A stretch of DNA of 64,000 nucleotides from Campanula takesimana (Eukaryota > Streptophyta > Magnoliopsida > Asterales > Campanulaceae): positions 124,001 through 188,000 of the forward strand of contig JAOWBW010001821.1 in assembly GCA_026119855.1 (NCBI GenBank). The letters run 5' to 3'. The translations under genes were made by a program, and so were the position numbers. Positions 20,084 through 30,898 of this stretch are shown here, in pieces (positions within the stretch are counted from its first letter, which is position 1; each line of letters starts with the position of its first letter). Under the pieces are notes generated by a model. The model saw nothing but the letters and a program-made list of their open reading frames with translations. It did not search any database and had not been told where the DNA came from.

Positions 20084-21047
20084 CTAGGTAGAGAAAGAGA
20101 AACGGAGATTGCTGTCGTCGTCCGCCATGTCGTTGTATTCCTCATTGTCGTTGTAGTTTTCCATGTCACTACATTCTTCCATGTCGTTGCTCGGATTACT
20201 CGGGAACCCTTCGTCGTTGAAGCTTGTCTCATAGGAGGACTCGGCCACTTCTCGGAGCAAATTGTTAACTCTAATTCCCGCATCATACATGCTTGCAAAA
20301 TCCGGATAAAAGGCCCCACTAAGATGAGCTCGGTGGTATTGCTTCTTGGAGGGCCTATCAATGATCTCGGCTAACTTGTCATTCCAACGGCGAGAAAAGT
20401 CCCAAACGATTCATTTCCCTTTTGCATGGTGTTCTCCAATTCTTTCTTTGTGGGACGGTACATAAAATTGCCTTGGTATTGCTTCTTGAAGGCAAACATA
20501 TCAGTATCCCAATTGAGGCGGGTGGAAATCGGGAGACCCATATACCAATCTTTTGCGACCCCATCGAGAGTAAGTGGGAAGCAATGTGCCATTATTTGAG
20601 GAGACACTTTCTTTGGTAGCATGGCCCAAACGTAGGAGTCAATGTGAGCATCAGGACAAGAGTTGCCATTGAACTTTCCAATATCGGGCATTTTGAATCT
20701 TTCGGGGAAGATAAGTTTGATGAAGATCGGTGCTCGGGCCCTTGTGCAAATTTAGCCCACTAAGCTTTTGGTCAATGTAGGACATGATAGTGTTGACCAA
20801 ACTGTTATCAATGCTTTGGACAATTTTTCCTTCATCTGTGAGCTCCTTCAATTGGTTCTCGAGCTTAGCAAATTCTTTCTTATGGGCCATTATCTCATGC
20901 TTGAGACGGGATTGCCACGAATCATCCTTGCGTCGGGCATTCTCGGCGAGTGCATCAATTTGTCCTTTTAGTGCTTTGATCATGTTGGCTATATCCTCGT
21001 TGGACCGGGAAAGATTTGTCACCGTTGTTGTTGCTGTCGGAAGCCAT
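20084..21047 (-). pseudogene. TN2 gag, with capsid-like core, frame-broken
   Basis: The natural start is the ATG at 21047-21045 (ATGGCTTCC, as in TN3), but a 1-bp shift follows within about 20 bases. 21022-20740 then encodes a charged coiled-coil-like region (ENARRKDDSWQSRLKHE). After another shift near 20720, 20691-20371 encodes a gag core with MPDIGKFNGNSCPDAHID, AKDWYMGLP and KKQYQGNF, the pattern of the retrotransposon gag (capsid) domain. A third frame continues to about 20084 with YDAGIRVNNLLREV and an acidic tail. The Cys/His block present in TN1 and TN3 is absent. At least three frame changes make it non-coding as a whole. Confidence 0.75.
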
Positions 21048-22260
21048 TGGACCTATTTGAAGAACACGGTTTATCTTAGGATATACCTTTTGGGTAAAAT
21101 TATTTAACCCACAAACAAGAAAAAAGACTCAAACACATAAGGAAAAATGATTTTTTTTATTTATTATTATTTACAAAATTCGGAAGGACGTAGTCCTTTT
21201 TGAGGTTTCTAGAAAAATAGTGGAATCGTCACATTAGTATATAGACCTTCTAGCGGTCCCATATACTCATCGGATTCCACCACGCTTGTGATACCTATAT
21301 GTGACGGGATTAAACTAAATTAATGTCATAAAGCATACATGCGGGGACGGAGTTTTATTTCGTCCATAATAACCACTTGGGGACGGAGTTTTATTTCGTC
21401 CATAATAACCACTTGTTTCTTTTGGAAACGGCATGTATGATTTTATGACATTAGTTTAGGAAAATCTCGACACACGAAAATCAACTTGGTCACGGAGTGT
21501 TAGATCCTAACTAGAATTGTATTGGCTTGTGCTCGGTTAAAGAGTGGCTTAAGGTCACCCCCGGCATATAGTCATGAACTACGCCACGGGCTGACGTTTA
21601 CCGCTTCGGAAGAGTCAAGGTCGGGTGGAGCTTGAAACTTCCTAGGACGGGCCTCGACGGGTTTGGGGTTATGAACTTGTACGACTCGATTGTGAGCAAT
21701 TCATAGGAATATGTGCATGTAGTGTGAGGTCAAGCCAAGTGACAAAATATATATGTTTTTTTTTAAACAAAATAAAAGCAAAAAGCACATATTTACAACT
21801 TTTGAATCACCCGTGTGACTGATAAAATAAACAAAAAATAAAAATTGTTTTGTGCAGGCCCGGTGCCCACACACTGTCATTCTGTGCATTATGTTCACTG
21901 TTCTGTTTCTGGAAAATTGCCTAGACGCGCGCGCGTTGGGCTGTGAGAGTGGGATGCGCGCGCCTCCGAGCGAGAGAGGCCGAGGCGCCCGATTCTGGGC
22001 AGTACCTGCAAACTTGTGGGTTTAAGGGATTGCCTTGACCCTAAATAACAATTCTTTCCCCTGCAGAAACTTGTTAGCACAATAACAAGAAATTGAAGGA
22101 CGAGATGACAGGCGAGCGATTCTGGTAATTGGGGTTGGACGCACGCGCTTTAGGCCAAGAAGGCCAGAGGCGCGCGCTTCCAACCCTTTTTACTAGAATG
22201 CCCAGAAAACAGAATAAAAGAACACCAAAAGCAGAAACGCAAGTTTAACCCTCTAAATTG
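21048..22260 (-). other. TN2 leader region
   Basis: Leader collinear with TN1 and TN3. No supported ORF. GC-rich GCGCGCGC patches lie at 21920-21990 and 22130-22190 next to the primer site. Confidence 0.7.
21343..21414. repeat. 36-bp direct duplication in the TN2 leader
   Basis: Two perfect adjacent copies of a 36-bp unit that begins GGGGACGGAG and contains TTTCGTCC, so each can form a GGACG/CGTCC stem. TN1 and TN3 hold two diverged versions of the same unit. Confidence 0.85.
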
Positions 22261-22278
22261 TCCCCAGCGGAGTCACCA
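22261..22278 (-). other. TN2 primer-binding site
   Basis: The minus strand reads TGGTGACTCCGCTGGGGA one base from the LTR. It has one difference near its start (TGGTGA for TGGCGA) shared with TN3. Confidence 0.85.
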
Positions 22279-22279
22279 C

Positions 22280-23459
22280 TGTAGATACCCCGAAAAAACC
22301 CGCTACTTGGCTAGAGCGGTGAATCATCCTAGGATGTCTAACTTGTTTTAATTTGTAGAGTCTCCACCTATGTTATTAAGGGAACATAAGAAAAACCTAA
22401 GAATAGCCTAATTTATGTACAAAACCAGAGATTCGGGAAGAGAAGGGTTCGGGGGTTAGGTGACGGAGTGGGAAGTACTTAAACACCCAATCCGCCTCGC
22501 TTACGCGGGTCTTGTTTCTATTGGTGTTCTAATGCTAAATGTCCTTCTTTTATTGAATAGTGCTAAAAATTATATTGTAAAGAAAAAGGAGAAATAAAAG
22601 AGAATTGTTTTATTGATTAATATGCTAAAGATTACATTAAGAGAAGAATAATAAATTGAAATAAGGATTGAAAGGTAAGGAGATAACCTTAACCAACTTT
22701 AATGTAGTAAAGTGATTATTTGGTCATGTCCCATTTGATGGGGATTGCATACATTAAGAAGAATAAAATAAGAGAAGAAAAGTGAAATTGTACCTTAAGA
22801 AGAGGACTTTAAACTTTGACTTGAAAATGGTAGAGTTTTTATGCTTGAATTGTTGTTGGGAGAATTCTTGTAGGGAGAATTCTTGAGAAAAATGTGTATA
22901 ATGTCGTTGTGAAGAAAATTCAAGTCCATTTCTAAAGTAAAATGAGAGGGTTTTTATAGGTGAAAAAGAGAGGAAAAGATGGCTTTTCAACCAATACAAA
23001 AATAAAGAAAATCAAATAATAAATAGAAAATCAAATAATAATAAAAAGAAATATTTTGTTTTAAAGAAAAGGCTAGAATAATGGGATTGGGAGTTACAAG
23101 CCTAGGGGGAATGAATTTGGAGGCAAAAAGAGGTCTTTTTGTATCAAGAAGAGATGTTGTAAATAAGAAAAGGGAGGGAAAAATGGTGCAATCCGTTACT
23201 GCCAAAATGGGAGGCGCGCGGGTCCGGCTTTAGGGGCGAGACGCGCGCGGAGCCCACAAGCAATGACGGAGGTGCTCGCGGGTGGAAAAGACAGAATGAC
23301 AGAAATGACTCTAATGTTAATTCTGTTATGCAGTTTAGGCCAAAACTAACAGAATCAGTTAGGAACTTAACCAAAGTAACAGAAATTAACGAAAATAAGT
23401 TAAATAAAAATACTTTTTGTATGCAATCGGGGTGAGAGGTCCAAGGCGGGGTGTCTACA
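22280..23459 (-). mobile_element. TN2 5' LTR (1180 bp)
   Basis: TG...CA LTR from 23459 to 22280, collinear with the 3' LTR except for the MITE. TATAAAAA box at about 22951-22957, GC-rich patch 23210-23285, hairpin pair 22464-22508 and U5 decamer GAGTCTCCAC at 22358-22367. Confidence 0.92.
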
Positions 23460-24800
23460 GGCTCTTTTACCGATAACTCATAAATTAGGGCCTCAGATCT
23501 TTGACCATTAGTGAAACACACTATTATCTCTCTGTCGGTAAGCCGTTCTTCAATGGAGTCAGCCAGGATCCTGAATCTCTGAAAGAAATCCATGGTCAAC
23601 TCGTTCTTACCTTGCACCATATTAGCCAATTCAGAGAGCCTCTTCTTTCTTACCCCAGCAGTGGAAAAGTACTCCAAAAATTTACTCTTTAACTTAGAGA
23701 AAGAGTTAATGCTTCCCTTTCCTAGATCCATGAACCATGACCTGGCTGCTTTGGTCAATGTAATGGCAAAGGCTTTGCAAAGGATATCGTCTTGATTTGA
23801 TACCAATGCCATCGTACCCTCAAAGGCTTGAAGGTGATCCAAGGCATCGGAGTTGCCAGAATACTTGTCTAGGTAGGGAAGCTTTAGTTGCGGATTAGGT
23901 GGAGAGTCCCTTATCCATTGTGCAAAAGGACGCATCGCATCATAGTCATTCCCAGGCCTTCTCTGCCCCTGGTTCTTCTCCACGTTCTCGAGCCTCTCTT
24001 TTAGATCCATTAGTGTTCGATCGCTAATTTGTGAACTACGGTAAGAGATCCTTTGTCTATCCCTTCCTTTGTCTTGGATTTTCCCGATGTCTCGGCTTGC
24101 TTCTGGGACAAAGACAGGTCGTCTCGGTGGAGTACGATGTGTCGGACCAGGCCATTGTGGAGACCGACGTCGGTCGTCTTTCAACGCCTTTCTCCCACAA
24201 TTCTTACATCAGGAGACTCAGCCTCCTCTTCTCTCCTTTGATTGATTTGATTCCTCAAATCCCTTCCTTCTCGATTGACTGGGCCAAGTCGACCTTCAAG
24301 TCGGCTAGTACGGTTTTCCTGGGGAACATCACCCGAATCCTGATGACGTCGACCATCAGCACGTAGGATTTCCATATGATTACTCCTACAATCATCCTCA
24401 TGAGCTGCTCTAGGTCTGGAGGGATGGAGGAGATGTTCCATGGAGTGCTTTGGGTTATACTTGAGGAGAGCTCTTTGGGCGTCATCCAATTGCTGGAGAG
24501 TTGTAAGGTTTTGTTGAAGCAATGCCCTTCGATCTAAAGGCTGCGGTCTTGAAGGGCCGGCTTCGCTATTTTGGGGTCGTGTGGTTGTTTTCCTTCATCT
24601 TCGATAAAGTTAAGTAACCTCAGGTGGAGGCCCTCTTGACTGCGTATGCATGCTGCCCCCATGGGGTTGAGGCGGAGGAGGGAGCCCTTGATTCAGAGGA
24701 GCGTTGTTGGCCACGTTAGGTGGTGGTGGATTGAGATCAACTTCAGGCGTAATACTTGCCTGTTTCCTTTTGAAAATTCCTTTTATGCCTTAACATTGAA
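23460..24800 (-). pseudogene. gag N-terminal and capsid part of the Retand-like element
   Basis: The N-terminal region near 24800-24600 is proline- and asparagine-rich (NPPPPNVANNAPLNQGLPPP), typical of Retand-type gag, then has a stop near 24610. 24522-24181 and 24184-23460 continue in two frames. The latter holds the gag core: PYLDKYSGNSDALDHLQAFE, AARSWFMDL, FSKLKSKFLEYF and ELTMDFFQRF. TN2 cuts it after the codons for YELSVKEP, and the frame resumes at 12304. The protein would assemble particles that package element RNA. The true start codon is not certain. Confidence 0.8.
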
Positions 24801-25124
24801 AAAGATGTATGTGTTTATGTACAAAGGTGTCTTCCTAGTCTAGGTCGATTCATTTTGCAACCAAGAATTGGTTTGGGTGGATTCTCGATCTGTTTTGGAA
24901 ATGATTTGAATCACATAGACAAGTAAGAACATTTACTAGGGAGAGGGGAGTATGTGAATTATAGAAATATGTGTAAAATGGGAGACAAATCCCATGTAAA
25001 CAAAATGTCCAATCAAGGGTTGATATTGAAGTTCTGGGAATGCTCTCCATTGCCATGCTAATTTACCTGCTCAAAAACTTATCTAAATCCAGAACAAAAA
25101 CTTGGGATTTACTCCTGATGCTGC
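24801..25124 (-). other. Leader of the Retand-like element
   Basis: About 320 bp between the LTR and the gag N-terminal region, AT-rich and without a supported ORF. A primer-site-like TTTGGCAGC... sequence near 25120 on the minus strand is a weak candidate for the tRNA primer site. Confidence 0.4.
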
Positions 25125-25839
25125 CAAAAGCGTACCGGATCAGCCTTTCGTCAAACGGTTTGGATAATCCCAGCAAAGAGAACTCCTCAGTCGGATCTAC
25201 ACACACGAAACAATAAAAGTGAACTAGCCGGGGCTTCACCGGCGAAGGCCCTCCGGCGTGAGAATAAGAATATGTTTTGTATGAGATAAAACAAATAGAA
25301 ATTAATTGACTATAGTAAGAGCCAAGAATTTCGTTACCCGTTTCTTGTATTGGGGGCCTGTTTATATAGTTGTAGGTGAAATAGTCCTGACTTGTTAAGG
25401 AAGTCAAGGTGCCCGTCTTGGTATGTGACTCGTTCACTAGGAGGATAGACTCCTGATGATGACTGTAGTCTTGGTCGCCTAGTTCAAGAGGTCTCCTTGT
25501 ATAAGTAAGGATTCTCAATAGTTGTATTTAACTTGAACTCTGAACGTAGACTCCTCTTTGTATTAGAAGAGTAATCACAGTAGAAGAGATAAGTTGTCCT
25601 ACACTACCTAACTCGGCTCGTCATAGAGGCCGAGCTAAGTATGGTTTATGTTGCCACCTACTTTGTCTGTCTCGGCCTAAGCCAGGCCGGCTCACTCGGC
25701 TTAGATGATGTCGAGGTGATCTGGGCCGCAAACCATGGGCCTCTTGTGAGTGGAGCTTTATTGGGTATAGATCCAAAGTCCATGGAATCCATATACTAAG
25801 TTGGTTTATGTCGTTCAACTCCCAATATGTTATATAACA
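25125..25839 (-). mobile_element. 5' LTR of the Retand-like element (inner end approximate)
   Basis: On the minus strand it begins at 25839 with TGTTATATAACATATTGGG. It contains GC-rich blocks like CGCCGGAGGGCCTTCGCCGG (minus, near 25240) that are usual in Retand LTRs. The inner boundary is inferred from the possible primer site near 25120 and could be off by tens of bases. No partner LTR is present to compare. Confidence 0.5.
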
Positions 25840-26219
25840 CATGAATTTTTGTTGGATTTTTAGATTATTATTTCATTCCCAAACAACATAAAAGACATTA
25901 TTGTAAAATCAGTCCAGAACAGGAAAAGATAGCATATCAGATGTTGGTTGCAAATTTACTCTATCATTGATCATGAATCTGGAAAAACACAAAACATTAA
26001 AGTTAAAGATAACATATCAAATATGTTTTATGCCGAGTTTCAAATCCAGATGACAAGTTAAGATGCTTCAAAAGACCTCTGACATTTAGGTGTCAGAATC
26101 TGGAAATGGTTAAACTGAGAGAAGATACTTGAATTACAAAATGGAAAGAGGCCTTTCCTAAGGTCATTAAATTATTTAAAAAGCATGAAAGTTTTCCGTA
26201 GTTAGTTATAACAAAGTTC

Positions 26220-26600
26220 ATGTTTTGAACTTGGCTTGAAAATAGATTTTTAGTAGAGTTTTGTACATGAGAACTCAGATTGGTCAAAAGTGCAGCAAGC
26301 ACAACAGCACATCTGAGCTACTAAACTATCTTCCAAAACATGACCTAAACATGGAATAAGACCACTAAACTTGGCATACATCATCTTCAATATGTAATAA
26401 AAAACTTTTATGTTTTGAGTTAGGTCTAGAAATGGATTTATGATAGAGAAAAAAGCACATGAAAAGACTTGATTTAAACAGAACATGCTGGACAGATTGT
26501 GTATGGCATGAAAATGAGCATCAAAACATGGCTTAAACTCAGAATAAACCCATGAAACTTGGGGAACTTGAACATTAATATGTTATTAACATTATTGAGC
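26220..26600. repeat. Degenerate ~190-bp tandem duplication
   Basis: 26221-26409 and 26411-26600 are alike in order: ATGTTTTGA, then AAATRGATTT, then AAAACATG(A/G)C(C/T)TAAAC, then CTTGGC/CTTGGG and AATATGTAA/AATATGTTA. They are too diverged to count as a recent array. Confidence 0.45.
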
Positions 26601-26756
26601 ATATATTTATGAACAAGTAAGAGAAAAAATGATAATAAACATGAGAGAACAAGAAGATGGAAGATTATGAACATGTTGAGTAAATAGACCATATCATGCT
26701 TCGATTTGAGAGTTAAGATTTGAGATTAACACCAAAATGAACATGAAACACATATA

Positions 26757-27046
26757 CTCCCTCCGTCCCACCACAAGTGAGACCAACTTATGGGGCACAA
26801 TAATTAAGAAAAAGGTAGTGTATGTGTGGTAGAAACTAGAAAATGAAGAGAGAGAATGAGTGGGGTAAATAGTAGTGTTGGTTGAATAAAATGAGTGGTG
26901 GAAAATGAAGAGAGAGAATGAGTGTGGTTAAATGGTGGGGTTGGTTGAATATAAATATATTAAAATATTTTCATTTTGGGCAGTCTCACTTCTGGTGGGA
27001 CGGACCGAAAAGGAAATTAGTCTCACTTATGGTGGGACGGAGGGAG
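26757..27046. mobile_element. Stowaway-type MITE, 290 bp
   Basis: Terminal inverted repeats CTCCCTCCGTCCC and GGGACGGAGGGAG, flanked by TA on both sides (26755-26756, 27047-27048), as in Tc1/mariner-derived Stowaway MITEs. No transposase. At the right end a second repeat-like copy (CACTTCTGGTGGGACGG) lies 40 bp inside the terminal one. Confidence 0.9.
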
Positions 27047-27747
27047 TATACATGATGGAGCTGAAGCTTGAACACTTATAACACTTAACATGGTCATTAC
27101 AAGATTTAAACAAAGATTACATAGAAAATAAGGGAGATCTAGTCACTAGTTGACTAGATCTCCAACCAACTCATACAAACTCTTAAATTTCTCAAATATA
27201 TAGTTTACAAGAGGGATACTTACCTAGATTAAGAGGGTGTGGTGTGCTTCCTTTTCTTCCAAGGGAAGGCTTTTTTTTATTTGAGTTTGAGTTTGAGAGT
27301 TGGATTGAAAATGTTTGAGATTTTCTTGAGTTTTTGTTTGGATTGGAGAGTGTTTGAGGTGGTTTTGAGTGTTTGTTTGAGGTGTTTGAAGGTGTTTAAG
27401 TGGTGGAGATGTGGTGGAGATGTGGTGGTTGTATGGTGGTTGTATGGTGGGGTTTTGAAGGTGTAGAGAGAGCTTTTTGGGCTGAATGTAGTGAATGAGG
27501 TGTGTTGTGTTTTTTTTATCTCCCCACTTTAGGCCATTTTTAGGGAGGTTTAGGAGGGAAGTGGTTTTTTGGACCATTTTTCCCCTCCTATAGAGGTAGA
27601 GGAAGGGGAAACCGAATTTAGGGTCATAGGGTTGATGGGGGTTTGATGGAGGTGATGGAAGGTGGTGATGGCTAGTTTCAAAATAGGGAGGAAAGGCTGA
27701 GAAAAGCTGGAAATAGGGGTGCTTGGCCGAGCACCAAGCTTGGTGTC

Positions 27748-28376
27748 TGTAGATACCCCAGGAAAACCCTGGCTCGGCTTGAGCGGTGAGTTATCCTAGG
27801 ATGTCTAATTAATGTTTTAGAGTCGCCACCCACGTTTTTGAGGAACGTAAGAAAACCTAATGTTTATGAGCCTAAGTTTGATTTACGAAAACAAAGATTC
27901 TTTGGGATGAGGGGTTCGGGGGTTAGGTTACGAAATGGGAAGTACTTAAACACCCATTTCGCCCGAGCAATGTCGGTCTTGTTTGTTCATAATTCACTTT
28001 AAAGGTAGATGTGTTCTTACTATTTGAATGATGATAAAAAGGGGTTTTATAGTTTATAGTTTAGAATGTAGGGAGATAACTCCTAAGCCAATTCAATGTA
28101 ATGAAAGTGCCATTGGTGTCATATCCCAAATGGTTTTGGGGTGATTGCACATTTGATTGAAGAAGAAGAAGAATTAGAAGAAGAAGAAATAAATAATGAA
28201 GTCAAGAAATTTTACCTATAATATCCTTCAAAGAGAACCTCTTGAAAAAGTTTTGAAGAAGAGGTTGAATACTTGGAGAGAATATCTTTTGTAAATTGCC
28301 TAGAGCTTTGTTTAGAGAAAAGTCTTAGGTGGAAAAGTTCTTTTGAGCCAAAAGTCCCCCTTTCGATGATGGATTG
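27748..28376 (-). mobile_element. TN5: LTR fragment of the TN family, split by TN3
   Basis: The plus strand starts TGTAGATACCCC, like the 3' ends of TN1 and TN2 LTRs, and is collinear with them for about 630 bp up to the TN3 LTR at 28377. No primer site flanks the left end, so this is the outer end of a 3' LTR or a solo LTR. The flank at 27743-27747 is GTGTC. Its other half should lie beyond TN3, outside the window. Confidence 0.8.
27931..27976 (-). other. Tandem hairpins A and B in TN5
   Basis: Hairpin A: CGAAATGGG (27931-27939) with CCCATTTCG (27953-27961). Hairpin B: CCGA (27963-27966) with TCGG (27973-27976). Compared with TN1, two G:C pairs of stem A became A:T and stem B changed on both arms. 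Confidence 0.75.
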
Positions 28377-28877
28377 TGTAGACACCCAACCTTGGACCTC
28401 TCATGTTCCGATTCCATACACATTCTTTGTCTTCCTCTTTTCTATTAAGTTTTGTTACTTTTCGTTAACTTTCGTTACTTTCCGTTAAGTTCCTGACTTA
28501 CTCCGTTAGTCTTGGATTTGACTAAGTGGCAAAGTCAACCTTGAGTCTTTGTTTCATTTATTTTCGTTGACTTTTGTGATGTTCGTTAAGTTTTTGGACT
28601 AATTCCGTTAGTTTTGGGACTTAACTGCGTAACGGGGTTAACTTTTGGGCTGAAATTTGGATTTCCTGAATATGGGAGGAGCGCGCCTCCGCCCTCCTTT
28701 ATGGGATGCTCGCGCCTCCCATAGGGGGGGGGTGGGAGGTGGGCGCTTCCCACCTCCAGAATCCCAGATTTTGCCAAATTTCCCTCATTTTCTGATTTGT
28801 AACCCCCAAAGCCATTATGGCTTGGCTTGATCCGGGGAAGGGCCATCTTTGTGACCACAAAGACCTTACCTAACACC

Positions 28878-28886
28878 TATAAAAAA
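28878..28886 (+). promoter_or_regulatory. TATA box of the TN3 LTR
   Basis: ACCTATAAAAAACTC at the same LTR position as in TN1 and TN2; the likely core promoter. Confidence 0.6.
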
Positions 28887-29423
28887 CTCTCCAATCCATC
28901 ATTGGAGGGGGACTTTTCTTTTCACCCTCTTAACAAAAAGAGGAAGAATTCTTGAATCAAAAACACTTTAAAACACATAAAATCCATTTTCAAAGAGTGA
29001 TCACTATAGACAATTTGGTTCTTCCCCATTCAAGCACAAGGTACAATGTTCATTCACTTATAAACTTTTAATCTTATCTTTATTTTATCTCCTTGTTAAA
29101 ATCTTTTTATTACACTCTTCATATTTAATGTGTATGCAATCTCCATAAAAGGGATACAACCAAAAGGCCACTTCACTATTGAAGTTTGGCCAAGGTTACA
29201 TCCCAACATTTCAAATTCTACTTTAATTTTCTTTTTATTTCTTCATGTAATTGTTTGGCATAATTGTTACATGTAATCTTTTAGCATAAATTAATAAATA
29301 AAAACAATTCTCTTTTATTTCTTTTTAATTTTCCCCTTTCTTTCCATTATAATTGTTAGCACTTCTTACATTAATAATTGAAGGCCTTTTCTTTTTAGTA
29401 TTAGAACATCAAAAGTAGCAAGA

Positions 29424-29469
29424 CCCGCGTAAGCGGGGCGGAGTGGGTGTTTAAGTACTTCCCACTCCG
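29424..29469 (+). other. Tandem hairpins B and A in the TN3 LTR
   Basis: In sense order hairpin B, CCCGC/GCGGG (29424-29437), comes first, then hairpin A, CGGAGTGGG (29439-29447) with CCCACTCCG (29461-29469). Confidence 0.75.
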
Positions 29470-29648
29470 TCACCTAACCTCCGAACCCCTCATCTCAAGA
29501 ATCTTTGGTTTCGTAATCAATAAAAAAGGCTATTTTCTTAGGTTTTCTCGCGTTCCTCTAAAACGTGGGTGGCGACTCTTAAAATCAATTAGACATCCTA
29601 GGTAATTCACCGCTCTAGCCAAGCCGTGGTTTCCCGGGGTATCTACAG

Positions 29649-29666
29649 TGGTGACTCCGCTGGGGA
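29649..29666 (+). other. TN3 primer-binding site
   Basis: TGGTGACTCCGCTGGGGA one base after the LTR end; same as TN2. Confidence 0.85.
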
Positions 29667-30898
29667 TATAGAGGGTTAAACTTGCATTTTCTGCTTTTGG
29701 TGTTCTAATTTTTGTTTTCTGGGCATTCTGGTAAAAAGAGTGTGAAGCGCGCGCTTCTGGCCTTCTTGGCCTAAAGCGCGCGTTCTTGGCCTAAAGCGCG
29801 CGCGTCCGACCCCTTCTACCAGAATCGTCCGCCTCTCATTTTGTTCTTCAAATTTCATGTTATTGTGCTAACAGTTTCTGCAGGGAAAAAGTGTTTTTAT
29901 TTAGGGTCAAGGCAGTCCCTTGAACCCATGAATTTGCAGGTACTGCCCAGAAGCGGGCGCCTCTGCCCTCTAGTGCCTAAGGCGCGCGCCTCCCATCCTC
30001 ATAGCATAAAGCGCGCGCGTCTGAGCAAATTTCCAGAACAGAACAGTGCACAGAATAGAGCAGTTTTGACAGTGTGTGGGCACCGGGCCTGCACAAAACC
30101 ATCTTTTAATTCTCTGTTTTATTTTTATCGGTCACACGGGTGATTCGAAAGTTGTAAATTACGTGCTTATTTTTTTTTTTTTTCCTTTGAAAAAAAATAA
30201 AAATTTTGTCACTTGTTAGACCTCACACTACGCGCACAATTCTTATCAACTGCTCACTATCGAGTCGCACAAGTCCAACCCCAAACCCGTCGAGGCCCGT
30301 CCTAGGAAGTTTCAATCTCCACCCGACCTTGACTCTTCCGAAGTGGTCAACCTCAGCCCGTGGCGTAGTTCATGACTACATGCCGGGGGTGACCTTTAAG
30401 CCTCTCTTTAGCCGAGCACAAACCACACATTTATAGTTAGGGTCTAACACTCCGTGACTCAAGTAGGTTTTTCATGTACCAAGATTTCCCTAAACTAATG
30501 TCTTCAAATCATACATGCCAACTTGTTGCAATGGACGAAAGAAAACTCCGTCCCCAAAGTGGTTATAATGGACGAAAATAAAAAAATCCGTCCCCGCATG
30601 TATGATTTACTACATTAATTTAGTTTAATCCCGACACATGTAGGATTCACAAGCGTGGTGGAATCCGATGAGTATATGGGACCGCGAGAAGGTCTATATA
30701 CTAGTGTGACGATTCCACTATTTTTCTAGAAACCCCAAAAAGGACCACGTCCTTCCGACTGTTGTAAATAATAATAATAATAAAGAGTCTTTTATTTATG
30801 TGGTTAAGTCTTTTTCATTTGTTTGTGGGTTAATTATTTTACTCATAATATGTTTGTGGGGCCAACCTAATATCGACCGTGTTCTCTCAATAGGTCCA
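29667..30898 (+). other. TN3 leader region
   Basis: Collinear with TN1 and TN2 leaders. It has GC-rich palindromes near the primer site (GAAGCGCGCGCTTC at 29744-29757), a short AAAGCGCGCG duplication at 29772-29800, and paired GGACGAAA/TCCGTCCCC pieces at 30533-30595. No supported ORF. Confidence 0.7.

Larger units (their letters stand above)
12305..23459 (-). mobile_element. TN2: complete gag-only Tat/Ogre-like LTR retrotransposon
   Basis: Minus-strand order: 5' LTR (23459-22280), primer site (22278-22261), leader, frame-broken gag (21047-20084), long non-coding region, 76-bp array (16555-14196), polypurine tract (14018-14006) and 3' LTR (14005-12305). The duplication GGCTC lies at 12300-12304 and 23460-23464, proving both ends. 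No pol domain is visible in 11.2 kb. The LTRs differ in length (1701 against 1180 bp) because of a MITE in the 3' LTR. It inserted in gag of the Retand-like element. Confidence 0.92.
6665..25839 (-). mobile_element. Retand-like (Tat lineage) Ty3/gypsy element, split by TN2 and cut by TN1
   Basis: Minus-strand order: 5' LTR (from 25839), gag N-terminal part (about 24800-23460), TN2 insertion (23459-12305), gag C-terminal part, protease, RT, RNase H, integrase (to 7860), spacer, then the end of an oppositely oriented ORF cut at 6665 by TN1. GGCTC flanks TN2 on both sides, and the gag reading frame resumes across it. Tat/Retand is favoured by the RT motif NKACPKDSYPLPRID, an extra RNase H-type domain between RT-RNase H and integrase, and the antisense ORF after pol. 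Stops, frameshifts and a mutated RT active site show it is dead. Its 3' LTR is not in the window. Confidence 0.82.
25840..27747. other. Unassigned AT-rich region between insertions
   Basis: 1.9 kb outside the recognised elements, possibly an older LTR or other repeat. It contains a degenerate duplication (26220-26600) and a Stowaway-type MITE. 27240-27480 on the plus strand is rich in GTGGTGG/TTTGAGG repeats. The 14-bp palindrome CACCAAGCTTGGTG at 27732-27745 abuts TN5. No frame resembles a gene I recognise; the 117-codon minus frame at 27577-27224 is low-complexity (Thr, Gln, His, Asn). Confidence 0.5.
28377..29647 (+). mobile_element. TN3 5' LTR (1271 bp)
   Basis: From TGTAGACACCC to GGTATCTACA. 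TATA box (TATAAAAAA) at about 28878-28886, GC-rich patch 28675-28755, hairpins 29424-29469 and U5 decamer GTGGCGACTC at 29569-29578. Confidence 0.9.

Noticed and set aside
27224..27577. A 117-codon frame as a possible host gene
   Set aside because: Low-complexity Thr/Gln/His/Asn sequence, read from the complement of GTGGTGG and TTTGAGG repeats; no domain.
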